From: CAVQGZ01 sp963712175
GTDB lineage: Bacteria > Actinomycetota > Actinomycetes > Jiangellales > Jiangellaceae
DNA length: 64,000 bases
Direction: 5' to 3'
NCBI GenBank assembly: GCA_963712175.1
Contig: CAVQGZ010000001.1
Coordinates: 124,001 to 188,000 of the forward strand
Shown in pieces: positions 35,634 to 44,530 of this stretch. Position 1 is the stretch's first letter, and each line of letters opens with the position of its first letter. Under the pieces are notes generated by a model. It was not told the DNA's origin. It did no database searches and saw only the letters and a list, made by a program, of their open reading frames with translations. Position numbers and translations under genes: made by a program.

Positions 35634-36587
35634 GTGGTCGTCATGTCGAGCATGCCCAGCGCGGACGAGATCAGTCGATCGAACGCCGATCTCAGCGCTT
35701 TCCTGCACGGGCTCCCCGGTGTTGACCAGGTGGGAGCCGACGGACGCGCCGGCGAGCTGGCGACGCGATCGATCAAGGACACGTCCAAGGCCCGAGCGAT
35801 CGACCTCGCCATCTCGATGATCGACCTCACGACGCTGGAGGGTCAGGACACCGACGGCAAGGTCCGGGCGCTGTGCGCGAAGGCGAAGCACCCGGACCCC
35901 TCCGATCCGGCGACGCCGTCGGTGGCCGCCGTGTGTGTCTACGGCGACCTCGTGGGTGTGGCCGCCCAGGCGCTTGCCGGGACTGGCATCAACGTCGCCG
36001 CCGTTGCCACGGCCTTCCCGTCGGGACGGGCCTCGATGGCCGTCAAGCTCGCCGACACGGCCGAGGCGGTAGCCGCCGGCGCCGACGAGATCGACATGGT
36101 GATCGACCGCGGGGCGTTCCTGTCCGGGCGCTACCTGCAGGTCTTCGAGGAGATCGTCGCCGTCAAGCAGGCCTGCGGCGACGCTCACCTCAAGGTGATC
36201 CTCGAGACGGGTGAGCTGGCCACGTACGACAACGTGCGGCGGGCGTCGTGGCTCGCCATGCTGGCCGGCGCGGACTTCATCAAGACCTCGACGGGCAAGG
36301 TCTCACCGGCCGCGACCCGTCCGGTGACGATGGTCATGCTGCAGGCTGTCCGCGACTACCGCGAGACGACCGGACTGATGGTGGGCGTGAAGCCGGCCGG
36401 CGGCATCAAGACGACGAAGGACGCGATCCGCTACATCGTGCTCGTGAACGAGACGGCGGGCATCGACTGGCTGTGCCCGGAGTGGTTCCGCTTCGGCGCC
36501 TCCAGCCTGCTCAACGACCTGCTCATGCAGCGGCAGAAGCTGCGCACCGGCCACTACTCCGGCCCCGACTACGTCACGATCGACTGA
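35634..36587 (+). CDS. deoC: Deoxyribose-phosphate aldolase
   Basis: Class I aldolase splitting 2-deoxyribose-5-P into acetaldehyde and glyceraldehyde-3-P. It has 317 residues of TIM barrel. CVYGDLVGVAAQ and VATAFPSGRAS open the barrel, KVILETGEL follows, ADFIKTSTGKVSP carries the Schiff-base Lys, and GVKPAGGIKTTKDA the second Lys. The C-terminal extension to GHYSGPDYVTID matches the longer DeoC subgroup. Just downstream are aldehyde dehydrogenases that could remove the acetaldehyde. Confidence 0.94.
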   Translation: MVVMSSMPSADEISRSNADLSAFLHGLPGVDQVGADGRAGELATRSIKDTSKARAIDLAISMIDLTTLEGQDTDGKVRALCAKAKHPDPSDPATPSVAAVCVYGDLVGVAAQALAGTGINVAAVATAFPSGRASMAVKLADTAEAVAAGADEIDMVIDRGAFLSGRYLQVFEEIVAVKQACGDAHLKVILETGELATYDNVRRASWLAMLAGADFIKTSTGKVSPAATRPVTMVMLQAVRDYRETTGLMVGVKPAGGIKTTKDAIRYIVLVNETAGIDWLCPEWFRFGASSLLNDLLMQRQKLRTGHYSGPDYVTID

Positions 36588-36600
36588 CCAGGAGCCGCGC

Positions 36601-38061
36601 ATGAGCCTCTTCGAGTACTCCCCCGCACCGGAGTCGCGAGCCGTGGTGGACCTCGCCGAGTCCTACGGGCTCTTCATCGACGGCGAGATGGTCGAGCCGA
36701 GTGACGGTGGACGGTTCAAGACGATCTCGCCCAGCACGGAGGAAGTGCTGGCCGAGGTCGCCGAGGCGGGGCAGGCCGACGTGGACGCAGCCGTGCGAGC
36801 CGCCCGGACGGCCTACACCCGGGTGTGGTCGCGACTGCCAGGACGTGAGCGCGGCAAGTACCTCTTCCGCATCGCGCGGATCATCCAGGAGCGTGCCCGA
36901 GAGCTCGCGGTGCTGGAGACGCTCGACAACGGCAAGCCCATCCGGGAGACGCGCGACGTCGACATCCCCTTGGTCGCGGCGCACTTCTTCTACCACGCGG
37001 GATGGGCCGACAAGCTCGGCTACGCCGGCTTGGGACCGCATCCGCGTGCGCACGGTGTCGCCGCGCAGATCATTCCGTGGAACTTCCCCCTCCTGATGCT
37101 GGCCTGGAAGGTCGCTCCTGCGCTGGCCGCGGGCAACACGGTCGTGCTCAAGCCCGCTGAGACCACGCCGCTGACCGCACTCGCCTTCGCCGAGATCTGT
37201 CAGCAGGCCGACCTGCCCGCAGGTGTGGTCAACATCCTCACCGGCGCCGGGGAGACGGGTCGGCTCCTCGTCGAGCACCCGGACGTCGACAAGGTCGCGT
37301 TCACCGGCTCGACCGAGGTCGGACGCCTCATCGCGACATCGGTGGCCGGCACGGCCAAGAAGGTCACGCTCGAGCTCGGCGGCAAGGCCGCCAACGTCGT
37401 CTTCGACGATGCGCCCATCGACCAGGCAGTCGAAGGGATCGTCCGTGGGGTCTTCTTCAACCAGGGCCACGTGTGCTGCGCGGGCACTCGGCTGCTGGTG
37501 CAGGAGTCGGTGGTCGACTCGGTCATCGACGCCCTCAAGAACCGTCTGGCCACGCTGCGCCTCGGTGACCCGATGGACAAGAACACCGACATCGGGGCCA
37601 TCAACTCCGCCGTCCAGCTGGCGCGTATCCGCCAGATGAGCGACGTGGGCGAGGCCGAAGGGGCGACGCGATGGTCGGCCGAGTGCGTTATCCCCGACCG
37701 CGGCTTCTGGTTCCCTCCAACGGTCTTCACCGACGTCGCCCAGAACCACCGCATCGCCCGGGAGGAGATCTTCGGTCCCGTGCTCTCGGTACTGACGTTC
37801 CGCACTCCCGACGAGGCACTGGCCAAGGCCAACAACACCCCCTACGGCCTTTCTGCGGGGGTGTGGACGGAGAAGGGGTCGCGCATCCTGTGGATGGCCC
37901 AGCACCTGCGCGCCGGCGTGGTCTGGGCCAACACCTTCAACCACTTCGACCCGACGTCACCGTTCGGCGGGTACAAGGAGTCCGGCTACGGGCGTGAGGG
38001 CGGGCGCCACGGGCTGGCCGCCTACCTCGTGGCCGACGAGCAGACAGAGGTGTCGGCCTGA
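36601..38061 (+). CDS. Aldehyde dehydrogenase
   Basis: NAD(P)-dependent oxidation of an aldehyde; acetaldehyde from DeoC is the likely substrate by context. It has 486 residues. IIPWNFPLLMLAWK and NTVVLKPAE bind the cofactor, FTGSTEVGRLI follows, LELGGKAANVV has the general-base Glu, and NQGHVCCAGTRL has catalytic Cys292. EEIFGPVLSV and PFGGYKESGYGREGG complete the fold. ATG 36601 has AGGAG. The A of its TGA is the first base of the next ATG. Confidence 0.93.
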   Translation: MSLFEYSPAPESRAVVDLAESYGLFIDGEMVEPSDGGRFKTISPSTEEVLAEVAEAGQADVDAAVRAARTAYTRVWSRLPGRERGKYLFRIARIIQERARELAVLETLDNGKPIRETRDVDIPLVAAHFFYHAGWADKLGYAGLGPHPRAHGVAAQIIPWNFPLLMLAWKVAPALAAGNTVVLKPAETTPLTALAFAEICQQADLPAGVVNILTGAGETGRLLVEHPDVDKVAFTGSTEVGRLIATSVAGTAKKVTLELGGKAANVVFDDAPIDQAVEGIVRGVFFNQGHVCCAGTRLLVQESVVDSVIDALKNRLATLRLGDPMDKNTDIGAINSAVQLARIRQMSDVGEAEGATRWSAECVIPDRGFWFPPTVFTDVAQNHRIAREEIFGPVLSVLTFRTPDEALAKANNTPYGLSAGVWTEKGSRILWMAQHLRAGVVWANTFNHFDPTSPFGGYKESGYGREGGRHGLAAYLVADEQTEVSA

Positions 38062-38924
38062 TGCCGCGCGAGCAGATCCGCAAGACCTACAAGCTCTACA
38101 TCGGCGGGGCCTTCCCCCGGTCGGAGAGCGGCCGCTCCTACGTGGTCTCCGATGCCGACGGCGCGTTCGCCGCGAACGCCGCGCAGGCTTCGCGCAAGGA
38201 TGTCCGTGAGGCGGTGCTCGCCGCACGGGCAGGGTTCGACCGCTGGTCGAGCGCCACCGCGTACAACCGCGGTCAGGTGCTGTACCGCGTCGCCGAGGTC
38301 ATGGAGGGGCGACGCGACCAGTTCGCGGCCGAAGTCGCCCGCGGTGAGGGCGTGTCGCGACGCGCGGCGGCAGCCGTCGTCGACGCCTCGATCGACCGCT
38401 GGGTCTGGTACGCCGGCTGGACCGACAAGCTCGCCCAGGTACACGGCAACGCCAACCCGGTGGCCGGGCCGTTCTTCAACTTCTCGCTCCCCGAGCCGAC
38501 GGGCGTTGTCGGCATCGTTGCCCCCCCGACGTCGTCGCTGCTCGGGCTGGTCAGCGTGCTGGCGCCCGTGGTGGCAACGGGGTGCACTGCCGTTGTGCTG
38601 GCCAGTGAGCCCCGCCCCCTGCCGGCTGTCACGCTGGGCGAGGTGCTCGCGACCTCGGACGTTCCCGCTGGTGTCGTCAACCTCCTCACCGGCTCGGTGG
38701 CCGAGACCGCGCCCTGGCTCGCCGGGCATGCGGACGTGAACGCGCTAGACCTGACCGGAGTCGATGACCCCGACCTGGCCGCCGATCTCGAACGCGCCGC
38801 GGCCCAGACGCTGACCCGAGTCCGCCGACCCGACCCGACCGAAGACCTGACGCGATCACCTGGGCTCTCGCGCATGCTCGGGCTCCTCGAGATCAAGACT
38901 GTGTGGCATCCGGTCGGTACATGA
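38061..38924 (+). CDS. Truncated aldehyde dehydrogenase paralogue lacking the catalytic domain
   Basis: 287 residues aligned to the N-terminal half of aldehyde dehydrogenases: YKLYIGGAFPRSESGRSY, DVREAVLAARAGFDRWSS, and a decayed GIVAPPTSSLLGLVSVLAPVVATG where the PWN motif should be. PAGVVNLLTGS is present, but the protein ends before the LELGG and catalytic Cys regions. The coding sequence is intact and coupled (TGATG), so it is probably a kept, non-catalytic partner, not debris. Possible roles are subunit stabilisation or cofactor/aldehyde handling (inference). The following uridine kinase ATG overlaps its stop. Confidence 0.82.
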   Translation: MPREQIRKTYKLYIGGAFPRSESGRSYVVSDADGAFAANAAQASRKDVREAVLAARAGFDRWSSATAYNRGQVLYRVAEVMEGRRDQFAAEVARGEGVSRRAAAAVVDASIDRWVWYAGWTDKLAQVHGNANPVAGPFFNFSLPEPTGVVGIVAPPTSSLLGLVSVLAPVVATGCTAVVLASEPRPLPAVTLGEVLATSDVPAGVVNLLTGSVAETAPWLAGHADVNALDLTGVDDPDLAADLERAAAQTLTRVRRPDPTEDLTRSPGLSRMLGLLEIKTVWHPVGT

Positions 38925-39556
38925 GCCCATCGCCGTTGCCGGCTGCCACACCAGCGCGGGTCGTCCTGCTCGCCGGACCCTCGGGCAGCGGCAAGTCCCA
39001 CCTTGCCGCAGCCAGCGGCCTGCCGGTCCTGTGCCTCGACGAGTTCTACAAGGACGGAAGCGACCCCACCTGCCCGCGCGACGAAGGCCTGGGGATCATC
39101 GACTGGGACGACCCGGCCGCGTGGGACGCCGAGGCTGCCATGGCCGCGATCGAGGAGATCTGCCGGATCGGTTCCTGCGACGTCCCGCGCTACGACATCT
39201 CGCAGGATCGTGCCGTCGGAACCACGCGCTTCTCCCGTGAGGGCAAGACGACCTTCGTGGCCGAGGGCATCTTCGTCGCCGAGGTCGTCCGTCGCTGCCG
39301 TGACGCGGGGGTGCTCGCCGAGGCCATCGTCATCACTCGCTCCCCCTGGAAGAACTTCGCGCGCCGCCTGGCCCGCGACCTGGCAGAACGCCGCAAGCCT
39401 CCCATGACGCTGCTGCGGCGGGGGCGCGCACTGATGGCGCAGGAGGCGAGTCTGGTGCAGACACTGGTCGAGGCAGGGTGTCGTCCGTTGTCGGCCGGTC
39501 AGGCGGGAGCGTCCCTGGCTCGGTGGGCCCAAGAACCCGCCACCGATTCGTCCTAG
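38921..39556 (+). CDS. udk: Uridine kinase-like P-loop protein
   Basis: 211 residues with Walker A GPSGSGKSHLA at about 18-28, LCLDEFYKDGSD for nucleoside/Mg binding, DWDDPAAWD typical of uridine kinases, YDISQDRAVG and FVAEGIFVAE. It then ends with RSPWKNFARRLARDLAERRK. It should phosphorylate uridine/cytidine to the monophosphates, returning salvaged nucleosides to nucleotides. ATG 38921 shares ATGA with the truncated aldehyde dehydrogenase. GTG 38903 is an in-frame but weaker start. Confidence 0.87.
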   Translation: MSPSPLPAATPARVVLLAGPSGSGKSHLAAASGLPVLCLDEFYKDGSDPTCPRDEGLGIIDWDDPAAWDAEAAMAAIEEICRIGSCDVPRYDISQDRAVGTTRFSREGKTTFVAEGIFVAEVVRRCRDAGVLAEAIVITRSPWKNFARRLARDLAERRKPPMTLLRRGRALMAQEASLVQTLVEAGCRPLSAGQAGASLARWAQEPATDSS

Positions 39557-39583
39557 TCACCCTCGTTGGGCAGGCTGGATCGC

Positions 39584-39589
39584 TAGCGT
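39584..39589 (+). promoter_or_regulatory. -10 box of pta
   Basis: TAGCGT is eight bases before GTG 39598, in a 41-base gap. Confidence 0.45.
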
Positions 39590-39597
39590 CAGCAGAC

Positions 39598-41664
39598 GTG
39601 ACCCGCAGCATCTACGTCGCAGCCGCCCAGCCCTACAGCGGGAAGTCCGCCGTCGCTCTCAGCCTCTACGAGCACGCTCTTCGCCGGTCTTCCGACGTCG
39701 CCGTCTTCCGTCCGGTCGTGCGCGCCACGGACGAGCCGGACGCAGCCATCGAGCTGCTCCGCTCCCGTGGTGGGGTCGACCTGCCCGACGACGCCTACTT
39801 CGGGACGACCTACGACGAGGTGCACCGCAACCCCGAGGACGCGCTGGCCACCATCATCTCTCGCTACCGCGACCTGGCATCCCAGGCGTCGGCCGTGCTC
39901 GTGCTCGGAACCGACTTCACCGACGTGGGTGCTCCCGCCGAGCTCCAGTTCAACGCCCGGGTAGCGGCCAACCTCGGCGCCCCGGTGCTGTTCGTGGTGA
40001 CGGCCCACGGCCGTAGCCCCCAAGAGGTGCGGTTCGCCATCGACCTGGCCGAGGACGTGCTCGAGGCCAACCATGCCGTGCTCAAGCGGGTCATCGTCAA
40101 CCGCACCGCAGTCGAGGAGATGGACGCGACGCGGGCAGCCGTGGACGACCTCGACGTGGCCGTCGACCTGGTGCCGGACGAACCGCTGCTGCTCGCTCCC
40201 AGCGTGCGGCGACTGGCCGAGCGCATCGACGGGGAGCTGCTCATCGGCGACCCCGAGCTGCTCGCGCGCGAGGTACAGGGCGTCGTCGTCGCAGCCATGA
40301 CCCTGCCGAACGTGCTCGACCACCTGCGCGACGGGAGCGTCGTCATCACTCCGGGTGACCGCACCGACATCATCCTGGCGATGCTGTCGGCGCACCGCTC
40401 AGACACGTTCCCTTCCTTGTCGGGCGTGATCCTGTCGGGAGGCCTTCGCCCCGACGGGTCGGTGTGGCGTCTCATCGAGGGCGCCGGAGCCCGGCTGCCC
40501 GTCATCTCGACCCAGCTGGACACCTTCGCCACGGCGGCAGCGTTGGCTGACGCACGCGGAGGCATCCACGCCGACTCCCAACGAAAGATCGAGACCGCGC
40601 TCGAGCTCGTCGACGCAGCGATGGACATCGAGGCCCTGCTCGACGAGCTCGCCGTCGACGCCGTCGGCGCCGTAACCCCCCTGATGTTCCAGTACGAGCT
40701 GGTCGCGACGGCCCGCTCGGACCGCCGCCGCGTGGTCCTGCCCGAGGGAGCCGAACCACGGGTGCTGCGCGCGGCAGCCACTGCGATGCGCCGCGGGATG
40801 GCCGAGCTCACACTTCTCGGCGACGAGAGCGAGATCCGAGCGGTGGCCACCAACCTCGGCGTGGACATCTCCGACGCCGACCTCATCAACCCGTCGACCA
40901 CCCCGCTGCGCGACTCGTTCGCCGAGGAGTACCACCGGCTCCGTCAGCACAAGGGCGTGACGTATGACGCCGCCCTGGACATCGTCTCCGACGTCTCGTA
41001 CTTCGGCACCCTCATGGTGCACCGAGGCCTGGCCGACGGCATGGTCTCCGGAGCGGTGCACACGACCGCCCACACCATCCGCCCGTCGTTCGAGATCATC
41101 AAGACCAAGCCCGGTGTGTCGATCGTGTCGAGCGTGTTCTTCATGTGTCTTGCCGACCGCGTCCTCGTGTACGGGGACTGCGCGGTGAACCCGAACCCGG
41201 ACGCCGAGCAGCTGGCCGACATCGCCATCTCGTCGGCGGATACCGCCGGCCAGTTCGGAGTCGAGCCGCGGATCGCGATGCTGTCCTACAGCACGGGGTC
41301 CTCGGGCAGTGGCGCCGACGTCGAACGCGTGCGCAGCGCGACCGAGCTGGTGCGCCAGCGACGTCCGGACCTGTCGGTGGAGGGACCCATCCAGTACGAC
41401 GCCGCTGTCGACGCCAGCGTGGCGAAGACCAAGCTGCCGGACTCCTCGGTCGCCGGGCGGGCGACCGTGTTCGTCTTCCCCGACCTCAACACCGGCAACA
41501 ACACGTACAAGGCCGTGCAGCGCAGCGCTGGAGCACTGGCCATCGGTCCCGTGCTGCAGGGCCTCAACAAGCCCGTGAACGACCTGTCGCGCGGTGCTCT
41601 GGTCGACGACATCGTCAACACGATCGCCATCACCGCGGTCCAGGCTCAGGGGGATCGCTCGTGA
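39598..41664 (+). CDS. pta: Phosphate acetyltransferase (long form)
   Basis: Interconverts acetyl-CoA and acetyl phosphate. It has 688 residues. Residues 1-210 are a BioD/dethiobiotin-synthetase-like P-loop domain (AAAQPYSGKSAVAL), and about 225-340 a DRTGG domain, written here as GDRTDIILAML. Residues 365-688 are the catalytic PTA_PTB domain (RRVVLPEGAEPRVLRAA, GLADGMVSGAVHTTAHTIRP, SYSTGSSGSG, DLNTGNNTYKAVQRSA). GTG 39598 follows a -10 box. The final TGA overlaps the ackA GTG. Confidence 0.95.
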   Translation: MTRSIYVAAAQPYSGKSAVALSLYEHALRRSSDVAVFRPVVRATDEPDAAIELLRSRGGVDLPDDAYFGTTYDEVHRNPEDALATIISRYRDLASQASAVLVLGTDFTDVGAPAELQFNARVAANLGAPVLFVVTAHGRSPQEVRFAIDLAEDVLEANHAVLKRVIVNRTAVEEMDATRAAVDDLDVAVDLVPDEPLLLAPSVRRLAERIDGELLIGDPELLAREVQGVVVAAMTLPNVLDHLRDGSVVITPGDRTDIILAMLSAHRSDTFPSLSGVILSGGLRPDGSVWRLIEGAGARLPVISTQLDTFATAAALADARGGIHADSQRKIETALELVDAAMDIEALLDELAVDAVGAVTPLMFQYELVATARSDRRRVVLPEGAEPRVLRAAATAMRRGMAELTLLGDESEIRAVATNLGVDISDADLINPSTTPLRDSFAEEYHRLRQHKGVTYDAALDIVSDVSYFGTLMVHRGLADGMVSGAVHTTAHTIRPSFEIIKTKPGVSIVSSVFFMCLADRVLVYGDCAVNPNPDAEQLADIAISSADTAGQFGVEPRIAMLSYSTGSSGSGADVERVRSATELVRQRRPDLSVEGPIQYDAAVDASVAKTKLPDSSVAGRATVFVFPDLNTGNNTYKAVQRSAGALAIGPVLQGLNKPVNDLSRGALVDDIVNTIAITAVQAQGDRS

Positions 41665-42854
41665 GCCGCAGCGTCCTCGTCGTCAACTGTGGGTCGTCGT
41701 CGATCAAGTACCAGCTCATCGACGCCGACAGCGGGCACGCGAGCGCGAAGGGGCTCGTCGAGCGCATCGGGAGCGACGACGCCGTGCTGAGCCACACTGG
41801 ACCCGGTGGCGAGGTGGTCACCGAGCAGGCCCTGGTTGACCATGAGGCCGGGCTGCGTGCCGTCCTCCAGGCCTTCGACGCGGTCGGGCCACGGCTCGCC
41901 GACGCAGGGCTGGCCGCCGTCGGGCACCGCGTCGTGCACGGTGGCGACAGGTTCGCCGACCCAGCGCTGGTGGACGACAACGTGCTGCAGGCAATCCGTG
42001 ACCTCGTACCGCTCGCCCCCCTGCACAACCCGGCCAACCTCGAGGGCATCGAGGTAGCCATGCGCGTGTTCCCAGAGGTCCCCCAGGTGGCCGTCTTCGA
42101 CACGGCCTTCCACCAGACACTGCCTCGCCACGCCTACACCTACGCCATCGACCGGGACGTGGCGGCCGACCTCGGGATCCGCCGGTACGGGTTCCATGGC
42201 ACGTCGCACTCCTACGTGTCGCGAGAGGCCGCCCGGCTGCTCGGCAAGGACCCCAGCGAGCTGAGGATGGTCGTGCTGCACCTGGGCAACGGGGCGTCGG
42301 CGTCCGCGGTGAAGCACGGCCGCAGCATCGACACGTCGATGGGCCTGACCCCCCTCGAGGGTCTGGTGATGGGGACGCGCTCCGGTGACATCGACCCGGC
42401 GGTCACGTTCCACCTGCGTCGCGTCGCAGGGATGACCTGGGACGAGATCGACGCCCTGCTCAACAAGAGGAGCGGCCTGCTGGGCCTGTGCGGAGCCAAC
42501 GACCTGCGCGAGGTCTGGCAGATGGCCGACTCCGGGGATGAGGACGCCCGCAACGCCTTGGAGACGTACGCCTACCGGATCCGCAAGTACATCGGCGCCT
42601 ACGCGATGGCCCTCGGTCGCTTGGATGCCGTCGTCTTCACCGCTGGGGTGGGCGAGAACGACGACCGGATGCGAGCCGCGGTCCTGGCGGGGCTGGAGGG
42701 ACTCAACATCGTCCTCGACCCCGCACGCAACGCGGACCCCCGCACCTACGGCCCTGTGGTCTCCGCCGCGGAGTCCGGCGTGTCGGTGCTGGTGGTACCC
42801 ACCAACGAGGAGCTCGAGATCGCGCGCGAGTCCCTCAGCCTCGTCGACGCCTGA
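41661..42854 (+). CDS. ackA: Acetate kinase
   Basis: Acetyl phosphate + ADP to acetate + ATP, or the reverse. It has 397 residues with all ASKHA features: VLVVNCGSSSIKYQL, VGHRVVHGGD, LHNPANLEGI, FDTAFHQTLP, RRYGFHGTSHSYV, LHLGNGASASA, and FTAGVGENDD. GTG 41661 shares GTGA with pta. A perfect 10-bp hairpin includes its stop codon and that of the opposing cupin gene. Confidence 0.96.
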   Translation: MSRSVLVVNCGSSSIKYQLIDADSGHASAKGLVERIGSDDAVLSHTGPGGEVVTEQALVDHEAGLRAVLQAFDAVGPRLADAGLAAVGHRVVHGGDRFADPALVDDNVLQAIRDLVPLAPLHNPANLEGIEVAMRVFPEVPQVAVFDTAFHQTLPRHAYTYAIDRDVAADLGIRRYGFHGTSHSYVSREAARLLGKDPSELRMVVLHLGNGASASAVKHGRSIDTSMGLTPLEGLVMGTRSGDIDPAVTFHLRRVAGMTWDEIDALLNKRSGLLGLCGANDLREVWQMADSGDEDARNALETYAYRIRKYIGAYAMALGRLDAVVFTAGVGENDDRMRAAVLAGLEGLNIVLDPARNADPRTYGPVVSAAESGVSVLVVPTNEELEIARESLSLVDA

Positions 42855-42873
42855 GGGGTCTCTACCCCTCAGG
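42850..42873. terminator. 24-base hairpin containing both facing stop codons
   Basis: CCTGAGGGGT (42850-42859) and ACCCCTCAGG (42864-42873) form a perfect 10-bp stem around CTCT. The ackA TGA (42852-42854) and the cupin TAG (minus, 42864-42862) are inside it, so one element serves both strands. Confidence 0.75.
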
Positions 42874-43221
42874 GTCGCGGTGAGCCAGGCCGACGTCGAA
42901 CGCCGGCAGGCACACGGCGACATAGTGCGCACCCTCGGGTCCGACCGAGTACTGGACGCGCTCCCCCGCCCGGGTGATCACGGCCTGACCGGCACCGACA
43001 TCCATGACGCCGTCGGCGTGGGTGAGCACGAGGCTGCCTGACAGGACGACGGTGAACTCGTCGAACTGCGGCTGCTGCGCAGGTTCGGACCAGCCGGGCG
43101 GAGCAGTCATGACGGCAACGCTCGCTGCGGTGTCACCGCTGGCGACCCGCCCCGCGTACTCCTCGATGCGCTTGCCCCCGGGTACCGGGACCAGTGCCGG
43201 CGACTCGATCAGCTCGGCCAT
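42862..43221 (-). CDS. Cupin-domain protein
   Basis: 119 residues forming one small cupin barrel. PGWSEPAQQPQFDEFTVVLSGSL is the first metal-box region with fewer His than usual, and GAGQAVITRAGERVQYSVGPEG the second. A metal site is therefore doubtful, and ligand binding may not involve metal. The reaction is unknown. ATG 43221 uses the A of the deoA TGA (TGATG), so it is coupled to thymidine phosphorylase. A role in sugar or base handling is only contextual. Confidence 0.8.
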   Translation of the reverse strand: MAELIESPALVPVPGGKRIEEYAGRVASGDTAASVAVMTAPPGWSEPAQQPQFDEFTVVLSGSLVLTHADGVMDVGAGQAVITRAGERVQYSVGPEGAHYVAVCLPAFDVGLAHRDPEG

Positions 43222-44513
43222 CAGCACGCGACCCGGTCGATCACGAGGGGAACCGGGTCGGGGCGGGAGTCCGCCGGCGCGATCGTGAGGGCGCCCGAGA
43301 GCGCCTGCCTGGCTGCTGCGAAGCGGGTGGGGTCGTCGGCGTGAAGTGTCAGCACCACCTGCCCGGCGCGCACCTGCGCGCCAGGCTTGACGTGGATCTC
43401 GACGCCAGCGCCGGCACTCACCGAGTCCTCCTTGCGGGTGCGCCCGGCACCCAGCCGCCAGGCAGCCACCCCGACCGCGAGGGCGTCCATCCTCACCAGC
43501 ACACCGTCCGCCTCGGCCAGCACCTGCTCCGTCTCCGCGGCACGGGGGAGCTCCGCGTCAGGGTCGCCGCCCTGGGCGGCGATCATGGCGCGCCAGGCGT
43601 CCATGGCCGATCCGTCAGCAAGCCTGTCTGCCGGGTCGACACCGTCGAGCCCAGCTGATCTGAGCATCTCGCGGGCCAGGGCCAAGGTGAGGTCGACGAC
43701 GTCCGGCGGGCCTCCGCCGGCGAGGACGTCGACGCTCTCGGTCACCTCCAGCGCATTGCCGGCGGTGAGCCCCAGCGGGGTCGACATGTCAGTGAGCAGC
43801 GCGACGGTGGTGACCCCCGCCCGATCGCCCAGCTCGACCATCGTCTCGGCCAACCGCCGTGCCGTGCTGACGTCCTTCATGAAGGCTCCGGTGCCAACCT
43901 TCACGTCGAGGACCAGCGCGGACGTGCCTGACGCGATCTTCTTGCTCATGATGGACGAGGCGATGAGCGGGATCGACTCCACGGTGGCCGTGACGTCTCG
44001 CAGTGCGTACAGCTTGCGGTCGGCTGGCACGAGGTCGTCACCAGCGGCGCAGATGACGGCGCCGACCTTCTCGAGCTGGCGCACCATCTGGTCCCTGGGC
44101 ACGGTCGCCCGCCAGCCCGGGATCGTCTCCAGCTTGTCCAGCGTCCCGCCCGTGTGTCCGAGCCCGCGGCCGGAGAGCTGCGGAACCGCTCCGCCACACG
44201 CCGCAACCAGGGGGGCGAGGGGCAGTGTGATCTTGTCGCCCACACCCCCAGACGAGTGCTTGTCGGCCGTCGGACGGGACAGGCTCGAGAAGTCCAGGAC
44301 GGTGCCGGTAGCGATCATCGCGCTCGTCCACCGGGCGATCTCCGCACGGCTCATGCCGTTGAGCGTGATCGCCATGGCCAGGGCGGACATCTGCTCGTCG
44401 GCGACAACCCCCCTCGTGTAGGCGTCGACCACCCAGTCGATCTGTTCATCGGTCAGGACGTGCCGGTCACGCTTCGCGCGAATGACGTCGACCGCGGCAT
44501 AGGGCTCGCTCAT
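43221..44513 (-). CDS. deoA: Thymidine (pyrimidine-nucleoside) phosphorylase
   Basis: Phosphorolysis of thymidine or deoxyuridine to base and deoxyribose-1-P. It has 430 residues. DKHSSGGVGDKITLPLAPLV is the phosphate site, SGRGLGHTGGTLDKLE and RDVTATVESIPLIASSIMSKK are signatures, and LDVKVGTGAFMK follows. VHVKPG-like HVKPGAQVRAGQVV ends the C-terminal domain. ATG 44513 has AGGAGA six bases upstream. It is downstream of cdd with a 17-base gap. Confidence 0.95.
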   Translation of the reverse strand: MSEPYAAVDVIRAKRDRHVLTDEQIDWVVDAYTRGVVADEQMSALAMAITLNGMSRAEIARWTSAMIATGTVLDFSSLSRPTADKHSSGGVGDKITLPLAPLVAACGGAVPQLSGRGLGHTGGTLDKLETIPGWRATVPRDQMVRQLEKVGAVICAAGDDLVPADRKLYALRDVTATVESIPLIASSIMSKKIASGTSALVLDVKVGTGAFMKDVSTARRLAETMVELGDRAGVTTVALLTDMSTPLGLTAGNALEVTESVDVLAGGGPPDVVDLTLALAREMLRSAGLDGVDPADRLADGSAMDAWRAMIAAQGGDPDAELPRAAETEQVLAEADGVLVRMDALAVGVAAWRLGAGRTRKEDSVSAGAGVEIHVKPGAQVRAGQVVLTLHADDPTRFAAARQALSGALTIAPADSRPDPVPLVIDRVAC

Positions 44514-44530
44514 CGTTCTCCTGTCGCCGG

